Shown: one piece after another, positions 28,457-36,075 of the stretch
Layout of the letters: every line of letters starts with the position of its first letter
How positions within the stretch are numbered: the first letter of the stretch is position 1
NCBI RefSeq assembly: GCF_013403565.1
Contig: NZ_CP058627.1
Location: 1,488,001-1,552,000 of the forward strand
Direction: 5' to 3'
DNA: 64,000 nucleotides
Origin: Chitinibacter bivalviorum
GTDB lineage: Bacteria > Pseudomonadota > Gammaproteobacteria > Burkholderiales > Chitinibacteraceae
Notes under the pieces: model-generated
Told to the model about the DNA's origin: nothing
Seen by the model: the letters and a program-made list of their open reading frames with translations, nothing else
Databases searched by the model: none
Made by a program: the position numbers and the translations under genes

Positions 28457-29209
28457 TTATGTTCTCGGTAGCGGATGCAAATGGGCGTGTCCACCATCAA
28501 CACCAATGATTTGCCCTGTGATCCAGCGCGCCGCGTCACTGAGTAAAAATGCAATCAGGGCTGCGCTGTCCTTTCCTTCACCTACCAGGCCCATGGGGTT
28601 CATTTGTGCATTGCGCGCGAGTGCTTCAGGGGTGCCTGTCAAACGCGCCGATAACGCAGAACGAGTCAAACCCGGCATCACCGCATTGACGCGAATGGCT
28701 TTGTTGGCATAGGTCGCTGCCGCCGTTTGTGCCAAACTGGCTACCGCCGCTTTCGCACTGGCAATCGCTTCGTGATTCGGAAAACCTGCACTGGCAACCA
28801 AAGAGCCAATGAGCACCGCAGAGGCAGGCGTTTTGGTATTCAGTTGCAGATTGACAAAGGCTTTGAGCGCATAAAAAGCAGAAAAATAGTTTTGCGCAAA
28901 TACGGCTTCGCAGTCGTGCGCCGCAGTCAGATGCAAGGGGCGGATCAAAGTCGAGCCAACGCAATGCGCAAAACCCGTAGGAATAAAATTGAGTTGCTGT
29001 GCGGTCTGTAAAATTATGTCCGCTGTGCCAGCGGCGCTTAAATCTCCAGGCACAACCAATGTCTCGCCATTGATCTCAGCCGCTAAGCTCAGCAAACTTG
29101 CTTCATTGCGGCCACTCAAGATTAGGCGACATCCTTGACCAGCCAACTCATGTGACAATGCAGAACCAATCGCGCCGGTCGCACCGGTAATCCAGATCGT
29201 TTTTGCCAT
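28457..29209 (-). CDS. Atypical short-chain dehydrogenase/reductase of the photolyase cluster
   Basis: 250 aa from the ATG at 29209, chosen because GGAGGCGAGAA directly precedes it and the protein then opens with the nucleotide fold 'IWITGATGAIGSALS'. The Rossmann glycines and a C-terminal 'GQIIGVDGGHAHL' are normal. In the active site the Ser region 'VLIGSLVAS' and the Lys ('ASAKAAV') are present, but the Tyr of YxxxK is Ile ('IASAK'), so classical SDR catalysis is doubtful. It is the first gene of the light-related set, 69 bp before DUF2256. It may have shifted function, for example binding a nucleotide without reducing a carbonyl. Confidence 0.85.
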   Translation of the reverse strand: MAKTIWITGATGAIGSALSHELAGQGCRLILSGRNEASLLSLAAEINGETLVVPGDLSAAGTADIILQTAQQLNFIPTGFAHCVGSTLIRPLHLTAAHDCEAVFAQNYFSAFYALKAFVNLQLNTKTPASAVLIGSLVASAGFPNHEAIASAKAAVASLAQTAAATYANKAIRVNAVMPGLTRSALSARLTGTPEALARNAQMNPMGLVGEGKDSAALIAFLLSDAARWITGQIIGVDGGHAHLHPLPRT

Positions 29210-29345
29210 TTCTCGCCTCCAGCCTAAGCATGCGGGCTTAGTCGCTACCGACTGGTAGAAATATACACTTGCAAGTAGCTTTTGGCGAGAGATACAGCAC
29301 GCAAAATCGATATTGGTGCGAGTGAGGGGTGTGGTTGAGTTCTTA

Positions 29346-29516
29346 CTAATGACACAGCGCGAATTGCTGCGCGAAGTTTGGGGCCCCAATCACAGTGAAT
29401 CCAGTCAGTATTTGCGCGTCTACATGGGGCATTTACGCCAAAAACTTGAAAATGATCCGGCCTTGCCCCGATTTCTAATTACTGAAACCGGGGTTGGTTA
29501 TCGGCTAGTCCATTGA
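29346..29516 (+). pseudogene. 3' fragment of a KdpE-like response regulator
   Basis: The frame encodes 'MTQRELLREVWGPNHSESSQ' and continues to 'ITETGVGYRLVH', the DNA-binding winged helix of OmpR/PhoB-type regulators closest in pattern to KdpE. The receiver domain and the start of the effector domain are missing, and no kdp genes adjoin. It is a leftover of a deleted or rearranged kdp locus. Confidence 0.7.
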
Positions 29517-29827
29517 CCAATACCGATTAATCAGCCAAGTAATCGAGCCACAACTGAATCCAAATCGGGGTATGAGGGATGATGTGCTGTGTTAAGGCCA
29601 AATTGTCGGTTTCATGAAAGTCCATGATTTTTCCAAAAAAAGTAGTTGACCTCACCAAAATCCTCTATTTGCTGCGTCGCAGCATTGATGATAGTCAATC
29701 TAGAAATACCTTTTTTCTAATTCATAAGTGAGCCGAATAAATATTCAACACTTGGTTGTTTGGTGTAATAAATAGGTAACTTAATCAATGGATTACTTAA
29801 TATTCAAGACGCCATACGATAAGGCTT

Positions 29828-29903
29828 GAGGCCGTAAGTTGATGGTTAGCGGCCTTTCGTTTTTCAGACGCAGACATCGACACATCGACCAAAGTGGCCA
29901 TTT
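29828..29903. repeat. Dispersed palindromic repeat, copy 6
   Basis: Core GAGGCCGTAAG...GTTAGCGGCCTT, then TTCGTTTTTCAG and the right end CATCGACACATCGACCAAAG. The left arm is not evident. It lies in the 790-bp gap 29517-30305, which contains no convincing intact gene. Confidence 0.6.
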
Positions 29904-29999
29904 GCCATGGTTGAGAAACAGGATGGTTTTGTACAGAATTTCAGTAGACAAGCTCCTTAAGCTGAGTGGCGCAAAATTCTTTTTCCACAAAAGTTCGTA

Positions 30000-30074
30000 T
30001 GTCGCGAATTATTTGCGCGACATGAATAATGTCGCAATAATGCTTTAGCGACATAACTTCTGATTCAATGTCGC
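30000..30074. promoter_or_regulatory. Cluster of TGTCGC/GCGACA operator-like half-sites
   Basis: TGTCGC at 30000-30005 pairs with GCGACA at 30017-30022, TGTCGC at 30030-30035 pairs with GCGACA at 30048-30053, and a further TGTCGC lies at 30069-30074. Two palindromes of 23-24 bp plus a half-site look like an operator region. No intact regulator gene adjoins; only a truncated leftward frame starting near 30053 runs through it. Confidence 0.45.
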
Positions 30075-30120
30075 AATACGCCAACAAGAATGACCGAGGT
30101 ATTGTTTCAACTGGAAAAAG

Positions 30121-30194
30121 CAAAGGCCGCAAACTATCAGGTAGCGGCCGTAGTTTTTTGAAACGCAATTTCATGTGGCTCGGCCAAAGCGCCT
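30121..30194. repeat. Dispersed palindromic repeat, copy 7
   Basis: Core GGCCGCAA...GTAGCGGCC (30125-30149) then TAGTTTTTTGAAA and the right end GGCTCGGCCAAAGCGCC. Very close to copy 3 in the core. It sits about 100 bp before the phosphoesterase gene. Confidence 0.65.
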
Positions 30195-30305
30195 CTGGTG
30201 TACGCCTAGCACGGCATCAAGAACCTTACTATTGCGCCAGTTTCATTGTGAGCCGACAATAGACTGTTCGCTGAAGGAAGTAGGCTCACCGAAGAGATAG
30301 TTCGC

Positions 30306-31064
30306 ATGAAACTTTGGATCATGAGTGATTTGCATGTCGATGTGTACGGCTATCAAGTCGTGCCGACTGAGGCTGACCTGGTCATTCTGGCTGGGGACAT
30401 TGGCGAAGGATTTCGGGGGCTGAACTGGGCGAATGAACAACTGGGCGATTTGCCGGTGGTGTATGTGCCCGGTAATCATGAATATTACGGTTTCAAGCTG
30501 GATCAGTTAAACGCCGAATTTGAGCAATTTTCTCAACCAACATTGCAGGTACTGCAACGACAAAGCATCGTGATCGGTGACATACGTTTTCTGGGGTGTA
30601 CCTTATGGACGGACTTCACTCTTTTCGGTGCTGAACAGCAAAATATGTCCATGATTCTGGCCAAACAATACATGGCCGACTTTAGTCATATCTTTTATCC
30701 ACACGCTGGTGAAGCCTCATTATTCAACCCAGTCGACAGCACCCTGATTCACCAACAGGATCGGGCTTGGCTGGAAAGTGAACTGGCCAAGCCGTTCGCC
30801 GGTAAAACGGCGGTCATTACCCATCACGGCCCTCATTCCGGCAGTTTACATCCCCGTTACGCGGAAGATTTGGTCTCAGCTGGATTTCTCTCGGATCTCA
30901 CGCCGTTGATGGGGCTGGCCGAATTATGGATTCATGGCCACACACATCACAGCTTTGACTACCATGTAAATGGCACCCGAGTTGTTTGTAACCCCCGAGG
31001 TTATGCCAGCAAAAACAAAGTCGAAAATCTACAATTCGATCCAAGTTTGGTGATTGAGCTGTAA
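30306..31064 (+). CDS. Calcineurin-like metallophosphoesterase
   Basis: 252 aa with the full metal-ligand series: 'MSDLHVD' (DxH), 'LAGDIGE' (GD), 'PGNHEYYG' (GNHE), 'ITHHGPHSGS' and 'IHGHTHHSFDY' (GHxH). Such enzymes hydrolyse phosphomono- or diesters with two metals. The substrate is not deducible. No signal peptide, so cytoplasmic. A 71-aa gene follows after 46 bp and may be co-transcribed. Confidence 0.9.
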   Translation: MKLWIMSDLHVDVYGYQVVPTEADLVILAGDIGEGFRGLNWANEQLGDLPVVYVPGNHEYYGFKLDQLNAEFEQFSQPTLQVLQRQSIVIGDIRFLGCTLWTDFTLFGAEQQNMSMILAKQYMADFSHIFYPHAGEASLFNPVDSTLIHQQDRAWLESELAKPFAGKTAVITHHGPHSGSLHPRYAEDLVSAGFLSDLTPLMGLAELWIHGHTHHSFDYHVNGTRVVCNPRGYASKNKVENLQFDPSLVIEL

Positions 31065-31110
31065 CCGTAAATGCAATTAAATGATTGTGTGATCAGGAGC
31101 GAAGAAACCA

Positions 31111-31326
31111 ATGAAAGAACGCTACCATTCATTGAATTTGCAGCCGGACTTTAATCCCTTAGATCCAACACAGGTATCAGATCCGGCTTGCTGGCTGATT
31201 GGCAATACAGCGCAGTCTTTAGAGTTAATGATGACCATCCGATTCCGTTTGCATCAGCGGGGGCTCGGTATTATTCACGAGCCGCCAGTTGGCGTTTGGG
31301 ATTTGACCATCGATGACGAGCGTTGA
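31111..31326 (+). CDS. Small hypothetical protein after the phosphoesterase
   Basis: 71 aa, preceded by an AGGAG ribosome site (about 31096) and placed 46 bp after the phosphoesterase stop on the same strand. Soluble, with no recognised domain. The following stretch 31327-31568 shows no gene. Its reality rests on the ribosome site and operon-like position only. Confidence 0.5.
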   Translation: MKERYHSLNLQPDFNPLDPTQVSDPACWLIGNTAQSLELMMTIRFRLHQRGLGIIHEPPVGVWDLTIDDER

Positions 31327-31568
31327 GTGGAATCGATTTCATTTGCTGGACTAGCTGGAAAAGCACAAGCCATGCTTATGTGGATAGGATTAGCTACAGA
31401 GACTCCCTCCTCTTCAGCCTGCAATGGATGATCTGAGCTTTGATTCTGTTTCTCGATTTCGATGGTGCTTTGCATCCTAAACATGATAGATGCCTCATGC
31501 CCGTTGGGGGATTGTATTTGCTACATCTACAGCAGTTCACATTATCCCTCTAATGTGAACTGACAAAC

Positions 31569-33704
31569 TCACTGAGGCTCAAGTGGCGAGTCATTAGAGA
31601 CATCATATTTGTGTCGTTTTTTTTGATTATTATTACACTCTTCCTCACTCAACTGTTCGGCTAGAACGTGAGAAAGCATGGCACGAATTAACACTAAATC
31701 AGCCAAACTAGGGAAATATATCGGGAATACTTCGCAGAATGCATGTTCAATTGCATTTTTAGTATGACCTTCTCTGTGTAATTCTTTTGCAATTTGCATA
31801 CCCACGGCAGCCCAATCATCTTCAACAAGGGGGGAAATCAAGCGCAAATTATTGATTAGTCTACGTAAAGCAGCTCTAGCTTGGTCTAACGACCCCGTTA
31901 TCTTAATTGCTGAGCCTAGGCGATTTTTTTCAATCTCTGTCTGCAATTCTGGATTTGCAACATTCAATCCCAATTCGGCAGCTATTTTTGCACACCAGAC
32001 TCTGCACTTCGTACTGCCAATGATATAAAACGAATGCCATTTTGAAGATGCCGCTTTTATAGCATGTAGAGCTCGTTCACCCACGCTCCAATCTTTTACT
32101 TCAATCATGTCTCCAAGATCAATTATTGCAGGGAAATCATTTACAGGACGCCGACCCTGTCGCATACGTTGACTGCGCTTGTGGGAAATACGAAATTCTG
32201 AATCGTTAATGTTAAGGGGTATCGATTGAATTGCTTTCACCGCAATAATTCTCATGACGTTTTGACTCAACCGATGCCTCCAAACTTGTACTAATTCAGG
32301 AGCCCGACTAGAGCGCAACCAAGTAGGAAACGAAGCAGGTGGACTTGGCCATTGATCGCGCAATTGCTGACGTTCGACTCGCTGTCTATTCTGGAGAGCA
32401 ATCTTTTGTGCCAAGTGCCGTGCTGCTAAATGACCTATCACTTGTTTTTGCCGCCCCCTCTTTCCCGCGCCATCGCCTGCCAATTCATGAAGCCGAAGCT
32501 GTTTTTGGGTTTGTAGTAGCTGTTGAAGCTCAATTTTGTGAAGTTGCTGCAGTTCTAATTTCAGCTTGTGATAGTTTTCTGTATGGTTTTTTTTCAAAGA
32601 GGTATATTCAGTCCATTGCTCAACAACTTGTGGCAAATCAACTGGATCTATTGGCTCAACGCATTCGAGTTTCCATCGCAACTCTTCAGTTCGGTGTCTA
32701 CGATCACACGCAGGATATGACAAAACACCCGTAATTTGTTCTCCGCTGTCAATTGCCAGACGGCATTCGGACAAGTTGCGCACACGGTCGAAGGGACCCT
32801 GCTCTGATTTGCTAGCGTCCAACTTTTCAACGTGCTTGTGCTTAAAGTAGTCATCACTTCTCTCCATGTAAGCTGCTTCAAATAAACCTAGTCTTTGTGT
32901 CAATTTATTAAAACTACAGTCAATACCGAGTCGAGATGCTTTTATCGGGATATCACCAACCATAACAATCGCCCCCATTTTGCGTCTCAATAAACGCATT
33001 CCATGCTCAAACAATTGCTGATGCAATTGAGCCCAGTTATTTGAGTCACGAAGAATTGGAGCACAAATCTGTATTGCAATACGTTCTGCTGATTTAAAAC
33101 TCGTCGAATGCTCCTTATCGCATTTATTTTGCTCAGGCTTCCAAGTGCGACCAGTATCTTTATGCACTCTGCCTAGCTCTCCACTCTCCAGCACTTCGTA
33201 GCAACTATTTTCTTGACACTCCCAACCTTGAGCATGTTCAATTCGTGCGATTGCTCGATGTATTGCAAGAATATCAAATCCATTATTAGGCTGAATGACC
33301 TTGTATGTATTAGGATGCACTCGATTAATTACAATATGTAAATGAACATTTGCTGTATCAATATGCAATCCATAAATTGCTTGATGTAATTGAAGGCCTA
33401 ATTCGAAAAGTAAAATATCAATCACCTCTTCAATATTGACCTCTGTGGGCTGCTCCCCTTCTTTCCAGCTTAAGACATAGTGGGTAATTGAGTCATCCGT
33501 ACGAGTAGCGATTTGAGATAACGCCAACATTTCAGCTTGCCAGCCTAATTTACTACTAGCTAGAAAAAAACCACGCACATTATAGTAGGCACACTTCTCT
33601 CCATTATTTTTAGAACTTGGATTCAAAACATAATCGGTCAGCATATAGATTCGCGTTGACTTTGACGCTGATTTTTTAGGGTTCTTAATCTTCTTGGCTA
33701 TCAT
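31569..33704 (-). CDS. Relaxase (TraI/VirD2-type, MOBP-like)
   Basis: 711 aa. The N-terminal relaxase domain shows a candidate nucleophile Tyr in 'RIYMLTDYVLNP' and the metal-binding three-His motif in 'IDTANVHLHIVINRVHPNTY' near residue 120. The C-terminal 350 residues are basic and helical, unassigned. It overlaps the MobC-like gene by 20 bp. Relaxases nick oriT and pilot the strand during conjugation. No coupling protein or type IV secretion genes are in the window, so the element would be mobilisable only with help, or is a chromosomal relic. Base composition is more AT-rich than the flanks, suggesting transfer. Confidence 0.87.
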   Translation of the reverse strand: MIAKKIKNPKKSASKSTRIYMLTDYVLNPSSKNNGEKCAYYNVRGFFLASSKLGWQAEMLALSQIATRTDDSITHYVLSWKEGEQPTEVNIEEVIDILLFELGLQLHQAIYGLHIDTANVHLHIVINRVHPNTYKVIQPNNGFDILAIHRAIARIEHAQGWECQENSCYEVLESGELGRVHKDTGRTWKPEQNKCDKEHSTSFKSAERIAIQICAPILRDSNNWAQLHQQLFEHGMRLLRRKMGAIVMVGDIPIKASRLGIDCSFNKLTQRLGLFEAAYMERSDDYFKHKHVEKLDASKSEQGPFDRVRNLSECRLAIDSGEQITGVLSYPACDRRHRTEELRWKLECVEPIDPVDLPQVVEQWTEYTSLKKNHTENYHKLKLELQQLHKIELQQLLQTQKQLRLHELAGDGAGKRGRQKQVIGHLAARHLAQKIALQNRQRVERQQLRDQWPSPPASFPTWLRSSRAPELVQVWRHRLSQNVMRIIAVKAIQSIPLNINDSEFRISHKRSQRMRQGRRPVNDFPAIIDLGDMIEVKDWSVGERALHAIKAASSKWHSFYIIGSTKCRVWCAKIAAELGLNVANPELQTEIEKNRLGSAIKITGSLDQARAALRRLINNLRLISPLVEDDWAAVGMQIAKELHREGHTKNAIEHAFCEVFPIYFPSLADLVLIRAMLSHVLAEQLSEEECNNNQKKRHKYDVSNDSPLEPQ

Positions 33705-33996
33705 GACTTAGCCTTTCGAAACATGCCTTTAATTTATCAAAAGTCTCTACCATATGCGGAGCATGATCTACAGATTGGTTTATCAAATGATCAATTTTTC
33801 TACCCAGGATATAAAGTTCCTTCAAAATTGACTGGGATTCATTCTTTGAAATACGTCCGCCAAGTAATTTTTGGCGAATGTATTTTGAAGGGGTCATATT
33901 TGCTTCTTTTGCATTAAGTCGTAACTGATCTGCCTCTTCTTTTGTTACTCGAAAAATTATCTTCTCATCAAGCAGAACCCCTTCTTTGATAGTCAT
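33685..33996 (-). CDS. MobC/NikA-type relaxosome accessory protein
   Basis: 103 aa from the ATG at 33996, set by a strong AAGGAGGA site. 'IIFRVTKEEADQLRLNAKEA' and 'MTPSKYIRQKLLG' form the ribbon-helix-helix-like start shared by MobC/NikA accessory proteins, which bind oriT and recruit the relaxase. It overlaps the relaxase gene that follows. A candidate nic site lies about 85 bp upstream of its start. Confidence 0.83.
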   Translation of the reverse strand: MTIKEGVLLDEKIIFRVTKEEADQLRLNAKEANMTPSKYIRQKLLGGRISKNESQSILKELYILGRKIDHLINQSVDHAPHMVETFDKLKACFERLSHDSQED

Positions 33997-34060
33997 GCTA
34001 CATCCTCCTTTGCATTCGGCATGATTCCAACACTCTACAGGCACACGCCCCTTAAGCTAA

Positions 34061-34094
34061 ATTTGTATGACATCCATCATCCTGTAATACAAAT
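34061..34094. other. Candidate oriT with nic-site consensus
   Basis: CATCCTG^T at 34078-34085 matches the MOBP nic consensus YATCCTG^Y. It lies inside a perfect 8-bp inverted repeat, ATTTGTAT (34061-34068) and ATACAAAT (34087-34094). Position just upstream of the mobC-relaxase pair is where oriT is expected. The hairpin placement differs from RP4, where nic lies outside the arms, so this is a candidate only. Confidence 0.5.
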
Positions 34095-34203
34095 AGTCTC
34101 CGCACTAACAATAGATTAGTTTTTCAATAAATCAAGATATCTATCATCAAAGTCATTAAACTCAAGAGCTCCAACACAAAAAAAACAAGCAGTCAATACC
34201 CAT

Positions 34204-34235
34204 TAAAGCAATAAAGCAATAAAGCAATAAAGCAA
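34204..34235 (+). repeat. Four tandem copies of TAAAGCAA
   Basis: The 8-bp unit TAAAGCAA is repeated four times without interruption. It lies in an AT-rich stretch (33997-34968) with no convincing gene, upstream of the mobilisation genes. It could be protein-binding iterons or simple slippage. Confidence 0.6.
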
Positions 34236-34968
34236 GGCGGATATTTAATTAAGATCGCCACCAAGCAAAACTTATTATACATATAAAAACAATTGAACAA
34301 TCTTGGCGCAGAGCATACGGCAACCATCAACAATTGCAAGTACATACTCTACAGAATCAAGTTTGTGACTGAGGAATAAAATATTTTAGTACGAGAGGTA
34401 GAAGCCTAGAGAAAAATCTTAGAAACAAACAATATCAATAAACAAACGACACACACTTAACTACCAAACAATAAAGCCAATAGCGACAACCTGATAAAAA
34501 AAAGAACAATACAAAACCAACACCAGAAAATCATACAACCAGAAGATAAATAATATTCTTAGCTAACAACAAAATTCAACAGCAATTTCAATAAACCACT
34601 AAAATCATTTGCCACCATAAAATATATTTCAAACACAAACCTCATTCACATCAAATTTAAAAAAACATCAACACCAGCCCCATCAGTCTCACGAACTCAA
34701 CCCAACAACAATAAAAATTTTAAAAATCTCTAGCAACTTAGTCACTCCGCCAAAGTTAGCCAATTGGATAACTCCAAGATATACGTAGCACGGAATTAAT
34801 TCAATTTTAGTCAAAATCCATTGCAACCAATACGAGGCCAGGGGTGTAGCTGGTTGATGTGTAGCCAGAACGGTTAGAGATTACTGCCACAACTTTTAAA
34901 GAAAAAAAGTCGCCTCAGAGTTAATTCCAAAGAGGGCTACATTAAGTTTATTGGATAGGAAATAGGAA

Positions 34969-35256
34969 TCATCGAGATTTTTGAATTCCACCGAGCTCTT
35001 CAATAATTTGCTTTATTTTTGGCTTGGTTTCGGCATTCTTTACAGATCCTAGTTTGTGATTATTTAGCGCAAGCTCTGCCACCAAACTTAAACCATTTTA
35101 ATGAAATGCGGGCCATCCCTCTGCGACGCCTGTCGGGAGCTCCAATATTTTTCCCCAAGTGCACTTTGTAGTGCAGAATTGTAAAATCAAATCGAGGCGT
35201 GGATGTTGTAATGAATCAATCAATTTTTCGAATGTGTGCGCTACATCCACGCGAAA
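34969..35256 (-). pseudogene. Decayed unknown gene downstream of the brxL fragment
   Basis: One frame reads 'DVAHTFEKLIDSLQHPRLDL' through 'GVAEGWPAFH', a stop at 35098-35100, then in the same frame 'NGLSLVAELALNNHKLG' to 'IIEELGGIQKSR' and a stop at 34969. The composition is protein-like on both sides of the internal stop, so it looks like a gene 3' half broken by one nonsense mutation. The family is not recognised. It follows the brxL tail directly on the same strand. Confidence 0.45.
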
Positions 35257-35260
35257 ATAA

Positions 35261-35490
35261 TTAGTCCACCCCCAGCGCCTTAAACACCGCATCGACGGGG
35301 TCCGAAAAGAAACTGGTCTGAAATTTGGCGAACAGCTCACCTGGTACGGACGGAGTGTCGACTACGCTCGACATTGGCAGCAATATACGTTTCGCTCCGG
35401 CGTCAAAAGCAACCTGTAGGGTTTCCGCGAGGTTGCGTGCAGGGGTGATTGTGCCGCCCAGAGCATTGGATGGCCAACTTAATCTGCATC
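35261..35490 (-). pseudogene. BrxL C-terminal remnant (BREX Lon-like protease)
   Basis: The last 70-75 codons of this frame read 'LSWPSNALGG' through 'LLPMSSVVDTPSVPGELFA' and end 'DPVDAVFKALGVD', which I recognise as the end of BrxL, the Lon-protease-like BREX protein. The preceding residues do not resemble BrxL, and the 600 or so upstream residues are absent. This is a deletion scar of a BREX locus. Confidence 0.78.
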
Positions 35491-35788
35491 TAGAAGAAAA
35501 AAACCACATCGCTTCATACAGACATCTCAAACCGCAGAAAAATAACAAGGCCTGATCTTGTGACACGGATTGATAGGCAAAATAGCATCGATGCTGGAAA
35601 AAAAGCAGACTTAAAGACCGATGAGTTCAATGGTTTGCACAACTGGTTAATCCAACTCAGCAGCGGCACGTCCTAGATTTGCTACTCCAAATTGGCAAAG
35701 CTCAACCAATGCTTACAAAGGCAGAACAAACCAAAGTTTATTAAAAATACAGTTGCCCAATTTTTGAGGTGCTTTTGGGCTATAAATT

Positions 35789-35888
35789 GGATATTTAACA
35801 AATATCCGCGGATATTTTTGGATATAAAGTGGATATTTATTTTTTATCCAATCTAAAGATACGTTTTGATCAAGTTGGATATTCCAAC
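35789..35888. promoter_or_regulatory. Cluster of GGATATTT operator-like sites
   Basis: GGATATTT at 35789-35796, the perfect palindrome AAATATCCGCGGATATTT at 35800-35817, GGATAT at 35820, GGATATTT at 35831-35838, and GTTGGATATTCCAAC at 35874-35888. Five related sites within 100 bp in an otherwise gene-free stretch (35491-36075) suggest a promoter/operator whose gene was lost, or one acting leftward on the brxL remnant. Confidence 0.45.
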
Positions 35889-36075
35889 TCGCTCACGTAG
35901 CATCAATAAGAACAAAATGAAAGGCTACAGAAAGCAACAATGCGGTATATGACTTGAGCCCAGGAAAAAAACAAGTTTGCTCGATGCCCATCGCTGCAAA
36001 CATTATCGTTTATGCGAAGCTAGAACTCAGATGGCGCATGAACTTGAGGTTTGGCTGTTTCAAAACCTGTATTCT

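Noticed and set aside
29529..29631. 33-codon leftward frame starting 'MDFHETDNLALTQ'
   Set aside because: Protein-like but very short, without ribosome site or partner; may be a gene remnant, not supported enough to list.
29793..30174. Leftward 65- and 77-codon frames in the 29.5-30.3 kb gap
   Set aside because: They consist largely of translated palindromes (repeat copy 6 and the TGTCGC array). The short end 'TFVEKEFCATQLKELVY' could be a gene scrap but is too small to call.
34204..34235. CRISPR array or plasmid replication iterons
   Set aside because: The 8-bp units are contiguous with no spacers, and no replication initiator gene is present; no CRISPR-like repeat-spacer pattern was seen anywhere in the window.
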